A stretch of 64,000 nucleotides of DNA from Puccinia triticina (GCF_026914185.1 NC_070562.1:7750001-7814000); one strand, 5' to 3'. Shown: positions 22,347 to 34,967, counted from the first letter of the stretch. Translations and numbers: made by a program. Notes: generated by a model not told the origin, from the sequence alone.

Positions 22347-23234
22347 CTTTTTCGTCTACCTCGTCCTCATTGTTCTTTGCACCATTCCATGATTATTTAT
22401 TTGAATTCCACCTTGAGCAAAAAAATTCTCTTATCTCAAAGCGCCAGTACCCTCTATAAATTTCCGGCAGTAGTTTCACCCGCTGGCACCGCTTGACTTT
22501 CCTCTGCCAGCTTGCCGTGATTAACAAAGATATCTGTCAGTTGTTCATTCAATCAACAGCACTATGGCATCAAACTCAACCCAAACCAACACCCCAAACT
22601 CTTGTCAACTACATAATACATACGCAAGTCCCTCCCATGGGCCGGAAGCGGCCCGGCCTCGCCGCCAACGCCAGGCTCCCATCAGGAGGGGGCCGTGTCA
22701 AGTTGGCAATTCATCTGGGGGCAACAGAGTAGAAAGTCCTCTTCAGAGAATATTAGATTGGTTGGGCCGTATGGGACAATGTCTCAACCGTGCTCGGATC
22801 CCTATTCACACGGCTTGGGCTTCGGACACCCCGGTGGAAAGAAAGCCCACTGCCAGGGACCCCAATGGCCTCGACAAACGGACCGCACCGGAACGCTAAT
22901 ACCATCTCATACAGAAACATTCCGAACTATCAGGTTTGGGGATGGAAGTTTGTTCCAGGTCCCGCGCAAAGGACCGTTGGAGATGCTTGGTGTAAAACTC
23001 GCGCGATGTTTCCCCAACTTTGATTGAAAAGTAAAGGGCGTGTGTTGCATGTGCCCGGGCCTGCAGGAGGGTGATTAGCGGAGAGTTAGGACTGTGGAGG
23101 CTGCTGGCTCTCACGTCGCTCGATGTAGATGGGAGGCAGCCTGCGGCAGCGGTTTGCAATGTGCGGCTTGAAAAGCGGTGCTCGGCCGCGAAGGAAAACT
23201 AGAGGACGACCAATAGCTTAAGCTCCCCAAAGCC
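22347..23234. other. Intergenic between an intact and a broken family copy
   Basis: The 3' flank to about 22490 matches that of the copy ending at 6880. A frame beginning at the ATG at 22564 encodes ASNSTQTNTPNS, related to SDPTQTNTPN (7089) and SNLSQTNTPNSS (minus strand near 37640). Bases 22860-22920 match 5110-5165. No complete gene is seen. Confidence 0.45.
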
Positions 23235-23274
23235 AGGACGATTGACGAGGATCGATTGGACTCGACGAGGAAGA
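23235..23274 (+). promoter_or_regulatory. Conserved 5' leader of family genes (broken copy at 23 kb)
   Basis: AGGACGATTGACGAGGATCG followed by CGACGAGGAAGAATGG; closest to the leader at 3425-3467. Confidence 0.4.
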
Positions 23275-23990
23275 ATGGAGAATCCAACCAACAACGCCTC
23301 GGACGGATCTGGACCAACGCTCGAGTACCTAGAAGGTATTCATCTGCATTCATTCATCAAACCATGTAGCTCACTGGCTGATTTTTGAATCCTCTCAAGA
23401 GTTGGTTCTGCAGGGTTTTAGAAACCTGAAGCGTAAATGTGAATCTCCTCCAAGGTCGTTGACTCAGTCTCAAGACACACTTGTCGATGCCGATGGAGTG
23501 AACTCGACGGAACTTCTTTGCAATCGGTTACAATCAACGCTTCTACCTCTCTTCACGGACCAACTCATTACCATCTTCGACTTGCTAGAGCCTGTGAGCA
23601 TGAAGGAAGAAACCAAGTCAAACCTCAACCGCGTGTTGGAGATCCAACTAGAGCTTGATTACAATGTCACTCGAATATGAACTGGAATCTCTATTCCGAT
23701 CTGCCGGAAAAATAGCCCCCTATCTCGGAGAACTTTTGAGATCCTTGGCCGAACTTGATACAACTCTTGGAGATCGACGTCTCGATCGCCGGTTGCTGTT
23801 CATCACTCAAACAGTTGAAGGTATGGCTAGTGAGGCGGTAGCTTCATCGTTATCTGTAGTGCTTTGCCTTAATGTTCCTTTAATCGATAGTCCTCCAGAA
23901 AAGAATTACAACGAGAGTTGGTTTGCTACCTGGAACACTTTGATCAATATAGCCGTTCGGAACTTTGTTGGAGCGGCAGAAGAACTTTAA
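23275..23990 (+). pseudogene. Family copy with ~0.55-kb internal deletion and frame break
   Basis: Exon 1 (23275-23335, MENPTNNASDGSGPTLEYLE) and the intron (23336-23399, with GGCTGAT) are normal. Exon 2 begins ELVLQGFRNLKRKCESPP and continues through EIQLELDYNVTRI, where the frame ends in TGA at about 23678. The sequence then jumps to the part of the family corresponding to YQLERLCQSAENV (here YELESLFRSAGKI), one frame over, and continues to the C-terminal NESWFATWNTLINIAVRNF, stopping at 23990. Compared with the 5580 copy about 545 bp are missing. Both remaining parts are otherwise open, so the deletion is probably the main and recent lesion. Confidence 0.85.
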
Positions 23991-24521
23991 CATGATTAAC
24001 TTTGAAATGATGATAATGATCCGGCATAGTTTCTTTCTCTTCCCCTTCTCCGTTGTTGTTTCCATCAGTTTATGATTATGTTTTTGGATTTCAACTTGAG
24101 CAAACATCTCCTCTTCTCTCAAAGCATCAAGGGAGGGTCTTCACCAGAATTGCAGAAATGTGTAAAAACTGCGCACTTGGTCAAACGAAAACAATGATAC
24201 ACATGTCGACCTGAAGACAGAAAAGGAGAATCCGTACAAGATCTTATGTATATCAATCCATATGAGACGCATGTTGAGAATCAAATCTTTCGAGAGTGAG
24301 GAAAAATACGTATGTACACAAGTCTACAAAAAAGTGGATACAACAAAAAAAAAACAGAATGAAGCGAGAGATGAATAGAGGTGTGACTGTTGTCTAGATT
24401 ACTCAAGTAAGGCGGAACATCGGAAAGAGGGGGGGGGCATGCTTAAACAAAAAAATGATGGATAAATATGACGATAATACAAGTTTGATGCTTTTCCTTT
24501 GTGCTTAGTATATATCGGTTT
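23991..24521. other. Intergenic between a family pseudogene and YSC84 3' end
   Basis: The first 130 bp match 3' flanks of other family copies (CATCAGTTTATGATTATG, then TTGAGCAAACATC). The rest is A-rich without coding signal. Confidence 0.5.
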
Positions 24522-26840
24522 TTAATGCTTGAAAGTAGAAACCCGATTGACTGGAAAGATTCCTCTTCTCAAACCGATCGATCCCAGCCACCTATTCCGA
24601 TGGAAAGAAAAAAACCAACAAAAAGGATCAGACGACGATGAAGGTGAGGAGTGCAGAAATAAGATTTACCATTGATCGTCAATCTTCTCGACAATAAGGA
24701 TTGCATCTCCCTTCTTAAAGCTGAGGTCACCAGCTTGATCGCCCACGAAATCGAACTGAGCGACAGCTTTTCCCAAGTAACCGGTCGCATCAGTCTTGGT
24801 ACAAGTCACCGATGGCATCGCCGTCCCGACCAAGAAATCCTTCTCTTCCTCTCGATCGCGTGGGAGCTCAGGCACCGCTTGGGGACCTTCTGGGCCTTCG
24901 AAACAATGCAGCTTATCTGTCGACGAGAATGCGGAGATCGGCTTCTTCTTGGGTAGGTCGCTCCAGATCCCGGTCTGAGAAGATTTCAGAGTCCGAGCGC
25001 TGTTCGTTTTGGCCATCGAACCGTTCCCAAAAAAGTCGTGGTTCTCGTGGGAGTAGTCTTCAATCGACGAGGAATACTTGCCGCCTTGGCGTCCTCCAAA
25101 GTCACTTTTCGAACGACCAGATAGGTAATTGACCGGGCTGGGTGGACCGATGTGATCGAAGCTCATCAAGTCATCAATCATCCCATTCTGCCCCGTCAAA
25201 TCCCTCGGTTTGCCATCTTCTTCTTGAATCACACCATACCAGTCACGCTTGGGGCCGATGTTCTTGGCGGTGGATTCACTAGGAAGACGGGACATGTTAG
25301 CCGTGTGCGGCTGTGGCTGCGAGTCGTGCCAATCGTTCAATGAATCAAGTGGTCCATCATCATCTGATGCAATGGAAGATAGTGATTGTATTTCGTCATC
25401 ATCATCCTTCTTGCCTCCTCTGTGTGCATGGGCATCAAAATCCTCATCGCGGTGGTGGCTCGCTGAGATTTCGGTCAGCTGTTCGGTGATCAGGGTGGAG
25501 TGGGAGTCGTATGGATGGACACTGGTCAGAGGCGGGGGTTTCCATTTGTCTGGTGGCGGAGGAGATTCCGACCTGATATTATCGATCCAATGCGGAGCAC
25601 CTGAGCCTTGTCGGCTGGGGCTGCTTCGGTCCGTCTTGGCGGAATTCTGGCGACTGGGCAGTCGCCAGGAACCGACGGTGAAAATACTTTTTCTGCTCTG
25701 CGATTTTGAGGTGGCACGGCCAGAGGATCCGTATGTATAAGACGTCCCAAAGGAGTAAGGTTCAACAGGTGGGCGCACTTCACGGTCGCCCTCTGGTTCA
25801 AAATCGACCTTGTTCCGCGACTCAAACGGAGTGTTTCCGACGTAGGCGTTGGTGTCCCCTGCTGGGCGTTCATCTTCAAAACTTGTATTCCTGGGTGATT
25901 CTGATTGAGGATGACGATCGACGTATTCGGTGTAATTTCCTGCTCGCGCCATGAGAATGTCTGACAGGTCTTCTGCCCATACGGGTAGGTCAATATGACC
26001 GGCGAGTATCTTGGTTGCTGTCACACCGCGGCCATAAGCCTAAGGGATTCAAAAGGGGGGGCCGAGCAAGGATTAGTTTGAGAAGAACATCTTTTTCTGT
26101 AATTTTCGGAGAGTGGAGCAGACCTTAACATTGCAATCCTGCCTTTCGAATATCGCACTGCCCTCAACACTGATCCCGGCAAAAGCACCTTTAGTTTTAG
26201 AATAGGAATACATGGCAGCAAGCTTGCCTTTGGAGTTGAGAGCACCAGATCCTTCGGCGTTTCTACCGATGGGGCCTAGAGCGACGGACGCATTCCCGCC
26301 CAGGGTGATCGAGCCGGCGGACATGAATTGGGTGAGCGCGGATTTGGAGTTGAGGACGAGGATAAATTCGGCGACCTCGGCGCCCACTTGGCCGCCAAAG
26401 CCCATCCCACCCGTACCTATTGCTGACGGCGGCGACCATCGACCATCGGGTAGACGTGCAACCACCACCCCTGTGCCCGCTCGGACGGACATCAGAAAGC
26501 CGGCCTTGGCAACGGTGAAGATGGCGAATCCGTGGGCAGATCTGAGCACGTGAGAGGGTATGAGACCATCAAGACCATTGGTTGGACTGACGAAACTCTG
26601 GAAAATGATCGGAAAAATGGTGTCCCACAGCCAAGTAAGAACCTTGCTGCCAAAATAGATCAAGTAGAGGAACCATTTGAAACACTGACCTTGAAAGTCT
26701 GAGCCGCCTTACTGCAATGAGGAGAGCAAGAAACATAAACTTGTCAGTATCTTACTAAAATAGCCTGTTGGAGTTGAGATGTGGAGCACATACGTGCATT
26801 CGAGAGGAAGTGAGGTGGGTAATGGGTTTCCGATGCGCAT
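24522..26840 (-). CDS. YSC84: Ysc84/SH3YL1-like actin-patch protein with C-terminal SH3 domain, 658 aa
   Basis: Five exons: 26840-26794, 26711-26690, 26597-26130, 26039-24670 and 24591-24522; the total closes in frame. Exon 2 is only 22 nt. The N-terminus MRIGNPLPTSLPLEC and SFVSPTNGLDGLIPSHVLRS match the family start. Residues about 1-195 form the Ysc84 (SYLF) lipid-binding domain, with GFAIFTVAKAGFLMSVRAG, GTGGMGFGGQVGAEV and GISVEGSAIFERQDCNAYG. A long Ser/Pro-rich linker with an acidic DDDDEIQSLSSIASDDDG patch follows, and the SH3 domain is at about 602-655 (AQFDFVGDQAGDLSFKKGDA, DDQWWLG, GIFPVNRV). Known homologues bind membranes and Las17/WASP during endocytosis. Neighbouring genes are unrelated. 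The symbol is by homology; LSB3 would be equally apt. Confidence 0.9.
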
Positions 26841-28525
26841 GATGATAGGGATGAGGGTAGGATATAGTTTGAGGGAGAAGTTCTATTGAGGAAGTTGTGT
26901 GGGAGGGTTTCAGAAAACTAGCTCAAAGTATTGGACAGCTCCAGCATCTATTGGGAAGAGAAAGTTCCCCAACAGGACCCCGGAGTTACATAATACGAAT
27001 GCTCGACGATCTGCTTTCCGTCGGCCTGACGCCACCCCGAAATACATCCTTCAGATCTTCCGGGGGCGTCAATACAGGTCAATACACATCCGCGGGCGGC
27101 TTGACGACGTGCATACATATGTACCACATCGAACTTAACGCAGTCCACCCAATGTTGATTGCAGAGGAACAAACCAACACACAACCAAGTTCTCGTGTCT
27201 AGTGAGTCTGGGCTAAGCCCTAAAAAAGGGCTCCAATACCTCCGAGGAGGTCGCGTTCTCCGCAGGAGGAACTTGACCAAGAGGTGATCTTTGGCACAGG
27301 AGGAACTCAATTTTTTGAGAAAATGCCACTTTCTTTAGTAATCTCTCACTTTCTCCCTCATCTTACAACATTCTTCGTCATTTTTTTGACCACATGAAAG
27401 CTCTCCATGTTGCGGGGGGGACCATATCTTCAAAAGTTTCATCTTCTGGCTTCTTCTTTGTGTAATCAAAGCAACAAACCATCCCTCTTCATCCTGAGAG
27501 GGAGGAATGAGTAAATCCATAAAGTGCCCTTGACATGTTTCCTGTGGTTTCACTTTCAAGATTAGACATCCCCCTGACAACTCATGTTCAGTTGTCTGGC
27601 TTTGTAATTGACCTACATGGAAGTGTCAGTGAGTGTGTGAGTCTTGAGATGATGGTATCTCGGGGTTTCAAAGCATTCACCAGAGATTTTTGCCTTCATG
27701 GCACCCAGACAACTAGGGGTGAAACGCAGAGGGAAAAGTGAAATGATGAAGATGAAGCCACACTTTTTATCTTTCATTTTGTGTAACATACCATACAAAA
27801 AAGTATGAGGTGGGGGTACAAAAAAGCTGACACAAAAAAGAACACTCACATTGAAGCTAATTTTCTGTTCCTGCCACCCCAACTTTCATGACTTAGGTGT
27901 AAGTCACCCCCCTTGGGGGGACTTTGATAAGTTTGGTACTACATACAGATCCAGCTCCAGAAGTTGGCTTGCTGGCCTGGCCCTGGCCCTTGCCCGCTCT
28001 GTTGGGCCAAGATTACCTAACTCTTACTTTCCACCACTTCAGACGCTGGCTTGCCATTCCCAGAATTTTGCACTACAATGTCCCTACCAGCACATACCAT
28101 CACACAGTTTTTGCCAATCAGATGAGTTTGAACTCCAAAATAAATTTCCCTTCCCACTCCAGAATGTCCACAATTAGACCAGCTCCAAGCCCAACCTGCC
28201 CAAAAGCTTCCAACAAACATCAGTTTTTGGATTGTAAAATTAAGCTAAGATCAATTTCAAAAACACCAAGTTGCAATGAAAGAAGGTCTGCATGGTCTCA
28301 ACAATAAATGTGACTGTGGTGATGGTGGGGCAAAAGACAGCAACTTGAGGCCTTGATGGGTGTGACAAGAGTTACATGCAGCTTATGGGAAATTTGTTTT
28401 ACAACTCTCAGGTAGAATAGAGACTTCTTTGAGGAATTTCAGTGGTGTAACTCCTGATTTTTTCAAATTTAAAGCTGCCTGTTGACAGTTGGATTAACTT
28501 GAATTGTGTTCAGAAAAGAATTGAC
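26841..28525. other. Intergenic, mostly interspersed repeat
   Basis: It contains the upstream region of the YSC84 homologue and then a roughly 690-bp repeat (27258-27945). No frame is supported as a gene. CGAACTTAACGCAGTCC near 27130 recurs near 35030. Confidence 0.45.
27258..27945. repeat. Interspersed ~690-bp repeat, copy A
   Basis: It starts CTCCGCAGGAGGAACTTG and ends GGGACTTTGATAAG. The same order of segments (TTGGCACAGGAGGAACT, GAAAGNTCTCCATGTTGCGG, TTCATTTGATCC-like and CCACCCCAACTTTCA) occurs in the same orientation at 35890-36579. The identity of the repeat family is unknown. Confidence 0.65.
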
Positions 28526-28682
28526 TAAGGCCCCGTTTGGAGCCAATATAATTGCACAATATAATCCAGAATTTTGTGACATCTGATCAAGTTTTGGCGG
28601 ACCTGATCAGATGTCACATGGGATGTCAGGCAAAAAAAACTCATACATCACCTGGATTATATTGGCTCCAAATGGGGCCTAA
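28526..28682. mobile_element. 151-bp Harbinger-type MITE with TAA duplication
   Basis: The element is 28529-28679. The ends are GGCCCCGTTTGGAGCC and the inverse, with arms of about 25 bp; TAA flanks both sides (28526-28528, 28680-28682). An inner palindrome TGATCAGATGTCACA/its complement lies around TTTTGGCGGACC. A related element with the same core is at 42738-43009. Confidence 0.75.
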
Positions 28683-29446
28683 TTTCGGTTTTTTTCTGGT
28701 TTTTTAATTAAATGACTGTTTTATTTTGCAACTCAGAGTAAACTCAGGAAACTTGTACTATGAGGAACCAGTGAATTTATTTCACCAGTCAGCAGACTCC
28801 TCAGCTCTCCTGCTTTCTATACTGATATGCCTGAGTGATAAAAACTGAGCATGTCTTCATTGGGTATTGTATTGAATATGAATATTTTTTATGATGGAAA
28901 TTGGTATAGCAAAAGGAAAAGAGCAGTATGAAAATAAAAGAGAGAAATTAAAATAAAAAAGATGTATGAAAATAAAGGAGGAACATGAGGATAAGAGACA
29001 AAATTGAGAATTGTAATGAGATAGAAGGTGGATTTCAAATGCCCAATCAGAATATTTGAGTACTGCAGTAACTTGTGATTGGTAGAGAATAACAAAAAAC
29101 ATTGGGGGGTAATCCTTTCCAAGGACAATTTCTCTTTAAAATTCTAGTACCTAATATGATAATGGCCAGATGAAGCATTAAACTCTTTTCTATCCTTCTG
29201 TGAGGGGTCAAACTTAATTCTAAGGTGCTCTGAGCTGGTGGCTCAGCTTTCCTGAGGCTGACATCATATCAGCATATCCCTTGAATAATTTGAATTTTCT
29301 TTATGCTTTTTTGTTGTTAATTTTTTTCTTTAATTGATAGAAGTTTTGACAGTCAGAAGTCTGAAGGATTTAAAATGTGAAGTTGGTTTCTGTTTCTTTT
29401 TCTGTAATTGTAGGGGTTATTATATCTCATGATTGACTTGAAATTT
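28683..29446. other. Intergenic, A/T-rich
   Basis: No coding or repeat signal worth naming. It is the 3' flank of the minus-strand secreted-protein gene. Confidence 0.5.
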
Positions 29447-32109
29447 TCACCAAACTATTCCATTTGATTCACTCATTTGTTTTCTATCACTACTTATTTT
29501 ATCAATTAGGGAAAGATAATCATCAGGAGTATGAAGGAGTGGATAAATTTCAAGTGTTTTGTACCACTCATACAAAAATCGTAGTACATAAGGTTCAGCA
29601 TACTTAGCAATCTCTGTTCTTTCATTTGCAGGTGGCAGTGGTAAATAAAAGTATTCAGCTATGATTCTTGAAGAATGGTCAAAAGTGGTATCTAGGGCTT
29701 GATCAACCATTTTCAGCTTCCCCAAGATTGGATTTTTGCCTTTGGGGCTGGTAATAAAACCCCTAGACATTGGTGCCAATTGATGAAGCCTTGATATTCT
29801 TTTTGCATGATCAAACTTTAATTCATCCATCAATGCATCAGCTACGACCATCACCCTCCACATGAAAAAATTGAATGATCTTGCTAGTTTGTGGGGAGAA
29901 GCTAGTTTCTCTTGACCTTTTTCATCCACCTGTTTTACCCATGCTATAAAATTATTTTTACTGCCAAGTTTGACATCAGTTCCCTGGGGCTTTGACTGGG
30001 AAAGATGGATTGCAATCTTTCCTGAATGAGCAATTTCTGGATTTGAGGAAATCTTTGGAATCAGATCTTCCCAATTTTTCAAATGTTTGACAAACTTTTC
30101 ATGTTCCACCTTAACCAACATATTGATTGTATTGAAAAATGGGCTAATTATAAGTTTTTGATCCTCTTTTTCAACTATTTTGTTTGGTATTTTTTTGAGG
30201 ATAGTTCTGCTACTTTCAAGGGGCTGTCCATTTGAAATTAAATGATCCCCATTGGGATCTTTGGCCTGCTGAACCTGCAAATTTTCATTGTAACTTGGAT
30301 CTATCAAATGAAACAGTTCATATAAAAGGCAAGTCATCAGAATTTTGTATAGCAATATCAGAATTGGATCCATATACCTTACTTGTATGATTATCTTCAA
30401 GTGGGGGGTTAGTAATATGTCCAGTGATTTCACCTAAAGGACTGCTGTCTCCGTTCTGCCCAATAGGAGAATGCAATTTGTACAAAGGTTTTTGGTGGGT
30501 AAAATCCTGAGAAGGCTCAAATGGATTGTATGGTATCTTGAAGTGTTGATTTGACAGATTGGAACTCTCCTGAGAACTTCTACCAGGATCTGTTGCATGT
30601 TCAAATAGAATGTTTGAGATATGATCACTGTTGGAATCATAGATTTCAGCTGGGTAATGAACAAAGCTTGGGTTGGAAACAGCTGAGAGATGTCCAAATG
30701 ATTCCAGCTGATGCAAATTACTGTTATTAATTTCATCCAAAAATATTGGTTTATTGTTGGTTTGGTCTAGAACAAATGGGATACCATGAACTAAATTTTG
30801 GTCTTGATTTTTGCTGAGGTCATTCAAGTTATGTGGTTGAAAGTTTTGTATCATTTCATCCAGTTCCAATGCAATTGAACCATGGTTTTGTGTTAATGTG
30901 TGATCTGAAACTTTCAAATTTCCTTTGGGTTGCTGTTGATAGTCATCTTGATTTTGTTGATAGTCAGAAGGATGATTTTGGTAATTAGCAAGATTTTGTT
31001 GACAGTAATCATGATTTTGTTGATAGTAGTCATGATTTTGTTGATAATAAGCAGGATTCTGTTGATAGCCATCATTACACTGTTCATAAAAACTGGGGAT
31101 TTGTTGATTGGCACCAGTATTTTGACTGTTGTAAATTGTATGTTGCATTGGATCCTGAGAAGAAATATACAGTGTTTCTACAGAATAAAAGTTACACATC
31201 AGTTGAGACTTTGTGTTTTTTCTAGAATTGAAATCTGAGAATGATAATTTTATTCCAATGGACAATGAGAGATGTGGTGTGTTGCAACTTGCTTATATAG
31301 TGCTCCCATGTATTCACATGGGGATTGAAGTATAACTAGACACTCACCAGCACTACCTGAAAAGCCTGAACCATTTGGAGTATGATTTTCACAAATGAGG
31401 TTGGTATTTTGAACATAATTTTGATCCTTGCTCAAAGGGCCTGTAGAGGGAAGAGGATTAGGATAAGTCTTCAAAATTCACACAATTTTTGAGTTGTATT
31501 ATTAAAGATAGTTTCTGGAAAGGTTGATGGAGAAAAATTTAACAAAAAAAGGGGGAAATCCACCATGAACAGAAGCAGAAAATCTATTATCCAGAAAATC
31601 AGGAACATTTTCATGAAAAATATGCTGATCTGCCTGGGGAAGACACCCAGTACTCCCCAGTAACTGCATGTAAAGTGAAAATTCAGACCATTCCAACAGA
31701 TCACCATCTTTTGAGTTACTTGGCAAAGTTTTCAAATGTGAAGAATTGTTGATAATTTTGCCTGTCCCTATCAAAGAAATATTAATACATGAGCCAAAAG
31801 ACAAAAATTAACATGAAATTTAAAACTATCAAAATTCAAAGGTAGAATTTGCAAGGCTGCTTTACCTAGGAGAGGATGTGATTCATCACTATTCTGGAAA
31901 GGACCACCACTGATTTCAATCAAGTTTTCCTGAGGTTGCTTAGATAACCATCTTCCTTGTGGGTTTACCAAGGTTGATCCAGTATCACACCATGTTGTTG
32001 GGGAATGAGGTTTTCCAGCAGGGATATGAAAAGCAGGTCTGGCACTTGTCAATTGTATCCGCCCATCAGCCAACAAAAATGCTACCAAGCAGTACCCAAT
32101 TGTTAGCAT
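29447..32109 (-). CDS. Putative large secreted protein (candidate effector), 748 aa
   Basis: Five exons, all joined in phase 1: 32109-31866, 31767-31564, 31440-31348, 31234-30383 and 30300-29447; the total closes in frame. The N-terminus MLTIGYCLVAFLLADG followed by a small-residue region ending TSARP looks like a signal peptide. The middle is low-complexity, with tandem YQQNHDYYQQNHDYCQQN-like repeats on 30920-31070. The C-terminal 270 residues are folded-looking and helical (FFNTINMLVKVEHEKFVKHL, HKLARSFNFFMWRVMVVADA, YAEPYVLRFLYEWYKTLEIY), without a domain I recognise. It is related at the signal peptide and in gene design to 39937-41726. Secretion and effector role are inferred, not shown. 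Confidence 0.65.
30920..31075 (-). repeat. Coding Gln/Asn repeat, YQQN units
   Basis: Within exon 4 of the secreted-protein gene, units of 21-33 bp related to TATCAACAAAATCATGAC encode YQQNxDY-type repeats, about eight in succession. Such a tract should vary in length between strains. Confidence 0.7.
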
Positions 32110-33009
32110 CTTACTATTTGTTCAATTAATGATTTAGGATTTAAAAAAGAGGATATGTAGTGTGCAAGACGGAAGCCCTAGAATAACAAGGTGTAACCTG
32201 AATACTGTTGGTGGGGATGTGGGATGCTGCTGGCTCTTAGACCTTACAAGTCCCCACAGTTTATAGACATGTGATTTTTGAGAACAAAATTCATCATGTT
32301 TGAAAAATTCATGTCACAGATATACAGGACTTGAAGTATTAATCCAGTGACAACAAAACTGGTACAGATCCCTCCGTCTATTTTCCCTTACAATACTTCA
32401 TTGACAACAATGAAACAATACAAGACACATATGTCTCATTGCCCTCACAATAAATACTGATGGCAGAAAAAGGTTTGACAGAGGGCCTCTTGGCTGATGC
32501 TACAAAATCAAATACCTTTATCATCATTTACAGCATCACCCTGGTTTCAGCAGTAAATATTGTTAGTGGTTTCCAACTGGGGGAAAAATATATACTTGTA
32601 AAAATAATTTATGAAACTCCACAGGTGATAGCATATCAATACTTATTCTTTTTTGATATCATTGAAGTGGCCCTGAAACCTCCCAGGAATAGACTGTAAA
32701 ACTCACATTGATTTTGAAAAGTTGGTTTGTTGCTAACTCAACAAGCACAATGGAGTGAGATTATGCCAATATCAACCTGGAAACAAATACCTTGAAATTA
32801 CTTTGTTGCATCATGCATTACAGGCAAGATCACAAGATTTTATTCTAGTCTTGTGCAAAAATCATTCCATTGGAGTTCAAATCTTGAAAATCTAGCTATT
32901 GATAAGAGCAGGCCTATTGGATGCCTAAAGGGAGCCTAACAAAATAGATTCTTATCTGTGAAACTGAAAGATCTTGTGAGAGAGGCTGGAATACATGTCA
33001 ATTTCAGCA
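32110..33009. other. Intergenic upstream of the secreted-protein gene
   Basis: It holds the promoter of the minus-strand gene. A 79-codon plus frame at 32460 has no recognisable feature. Nothing else was found. Confidence 0.45.
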
Positions 33010-33337
33010 CTTTGTGTAAGAGCCGGAGCTCTTCACTGGGCTAGGCGCTGGCACTCAGGGGAGACAATGGTCTCAAGAGATTCTGATGCCAACATTGGGG
33101 TCTTTATTGCATCTAGCTCAGGGAGACAAGTCAGTTGGGGTTGGGTGTCTGCTGAGTACAACTGAGAAAGGAGAAGAAGAGAAAGAGAAAGAAGGAACAT
33201 ACCTAGCTCAGGGAGACAAGTCAGTTGGGGTCGGGTGTCTGCTGAGCTAGGAAAGGGAGAAACAACAAGCTATGTAGGTGCACATTGAGTCTTGTGAAAG
33301 GGCTTGTCAAACCCGCAAGGCGGGGCTTTACACTTTG
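33010..33337. mobile_element. Solo LTR with 5-bp target duplication
   Basis: The LTR is 33015-33332 (318 bp), beginning TGTAAGAGCC and ending GGGGCTTTACA (TG...CA). CTTTG flanks it at 33010-33014 and 33333-33337. Inside, a stretch starting TAGCTCAGGGAGACAAGTCA is duplicated in tandem about 88 bp apart (near 33115 and 33203). No internal retrotransposon sequence is nearby, so this is the usual product of LTR-LTR recombination. Confidence 0.75.
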
Positions 33338-33683
33338 TTGTGGCTTCATTTACTGTCAAATATATTCACCGTTAGTTGAATGATACTGATGATGGTTATA
33401 TATGTATAGCCAAATCAGAGTAGATGTGACTGTTGTTCTGCCAGGACTGCTGTGTGTCTATTTGTTGGTCTCTTCTGTTATTCATCTCTCCAATGAATCA
33501 TCATACATTTTTCTGGTGTGGACCTTTGCAATAAGTATCCAACTCAAATTCACAAATCACTTTAGGTTGGCCCCTTCAACCAATATTTTCTGGCCTACCA
33601 ATACGGTTCCTGAAGGTTGGAATATACCAAGTATGCAAGAGTAGAGGAAATAAAGCAACAACAAGAATAATGCTTCTAAACTA
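33338..33683. other. Short intergenic stretch
   Basis: No supported gene; it lies between the solo LTR and the 3' end of the minus-strand family gene. Confidence 0.5.
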
Positions 33684-34967
33684 CTAGTCAAAGGGATAGT
33701 TGGATTCAAGAGTACGGTTGAAGGTATGTATGGCTAAATTGAGCTGAGTGCTCCAAGTCACAAACCAAGCATTGTAATAATTTTGGACAGGGAAACCTTC
33801 GGAATCTGGGAGCAAAGGAAGGAAATGAAGAAGCACAAGATACAAAGCAGACTGCAAACAAGAACTGATATTTTTGGTGGTTCGAAGGAAGACTTCGTTA
33901 GTCGTATCGCTGTAGCCCTCTTCGCGTTTGTATAAGAGGCGCGGGAGTGTTTGAACATCTAGAGCAACCTGTCCAATTGACCTAGCGAAATCATTGATTT
34001 GATCTGAACTCATGTCGGTATAAGATGAAAGCCGCTTCTGATTCATCCCGTGTTTCGATATTTTTTTGAAAAACAGCCTCGATAGCTTGACAATCGGTAT
34101 TGACAATCTAGCGAGAGGGATGGCGAGTTTATCTTCAAGTTTTCTCGGGTAATCTTGAGCTCCGCTTGGTAAGTTGGGTGTTGGATCGAGTAAGACCATG
34201 ATTTCCTCCATCGCTTTGTCGAATCGACGTAGTTGATTGCACCAACCAGCTTGGGCGTGATCGAGCTCAGATTCGTTTATCATTCCGATTGTCTGCTCGA
34301 TTATATTCAAGGTACGATGGACTGTATTGGACAATTGTTCTCTATGACAACAACTGTCAAACTGATCGGGCTTCAGTTCGTCTGGTGCCATCTGTATTTG
34401 TTGGAAGAGCTGATCGGCCTCTAGAAAAATGGAGCGGAGAAGAGAGAGTACCCCTTGCTCAAACGAGTCATACAGACGGTAAAGTCTACAATCTTTTAAA
34501 CCTCTGAGGTGCTGATCATCGACCCGCTCTCCTAGGTATGTTACTTCTGAACACAAGGTAGCGATGTTTGATCTGATTTGGTCTATGGTACCTTCGAGCT
34601 CAGATTGGGTTTTGAGGACGAGCCTGATGTTTCTCTCTGTTTCTCTCCGTAAGCCCGATGGAATTAGTGACTGAGCGAGTGTATTGAGTTGGTTGATTAG
34701 GAGTGGTAGAAGTTCCGAATGCAAGCCGTTCAAGAGATCTTTCTTCTTATTGACGTGGTCAATAGAGTCGAGCGAAAGAGCTTCGGGACGATTCCTTCGG
34801 TCGGTGTATTTTTGGATCAAACGGCCAAACTCTTCAGCAATGCGATCTAAAGCAAATTCATAAACTGAGTCAGTTCAGTTTTGTTTGATGTTTTAATGAA
34901 ATAGTCCATACATACATTCTTTCGCTAATTCAAGCTCTCCTGAAGATTTCCCGGTTGAGTCGAGCAT
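33684..34967 (-). CDS. Divergent rust family protein (intact, 404 aa)
   Basis: Exons 34967-34916 and 34846-33684; 69-bp phase-1 intron GTATGTATGG to TTGCTTTAG, in the same place and phase as the other family genes. Exon 1 encodes MLDSTGKSSGELELAKE and does not resemble the MENPTN type. Exon 2 keeps the framework: LHSELLPLLINQLNTLAQSL, DQHLRGLKDCRLYRLYDSF, LSIPIVKLSRLFFKKISKHG, and the terminal VQNYYNAWFVTWSTQLNLAI. It defines a second subgroup; the fragment at 37296-37445 belongs to it (shared LLPLLIN). No signal peptide. Function unknown. Confidence 0.75.
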
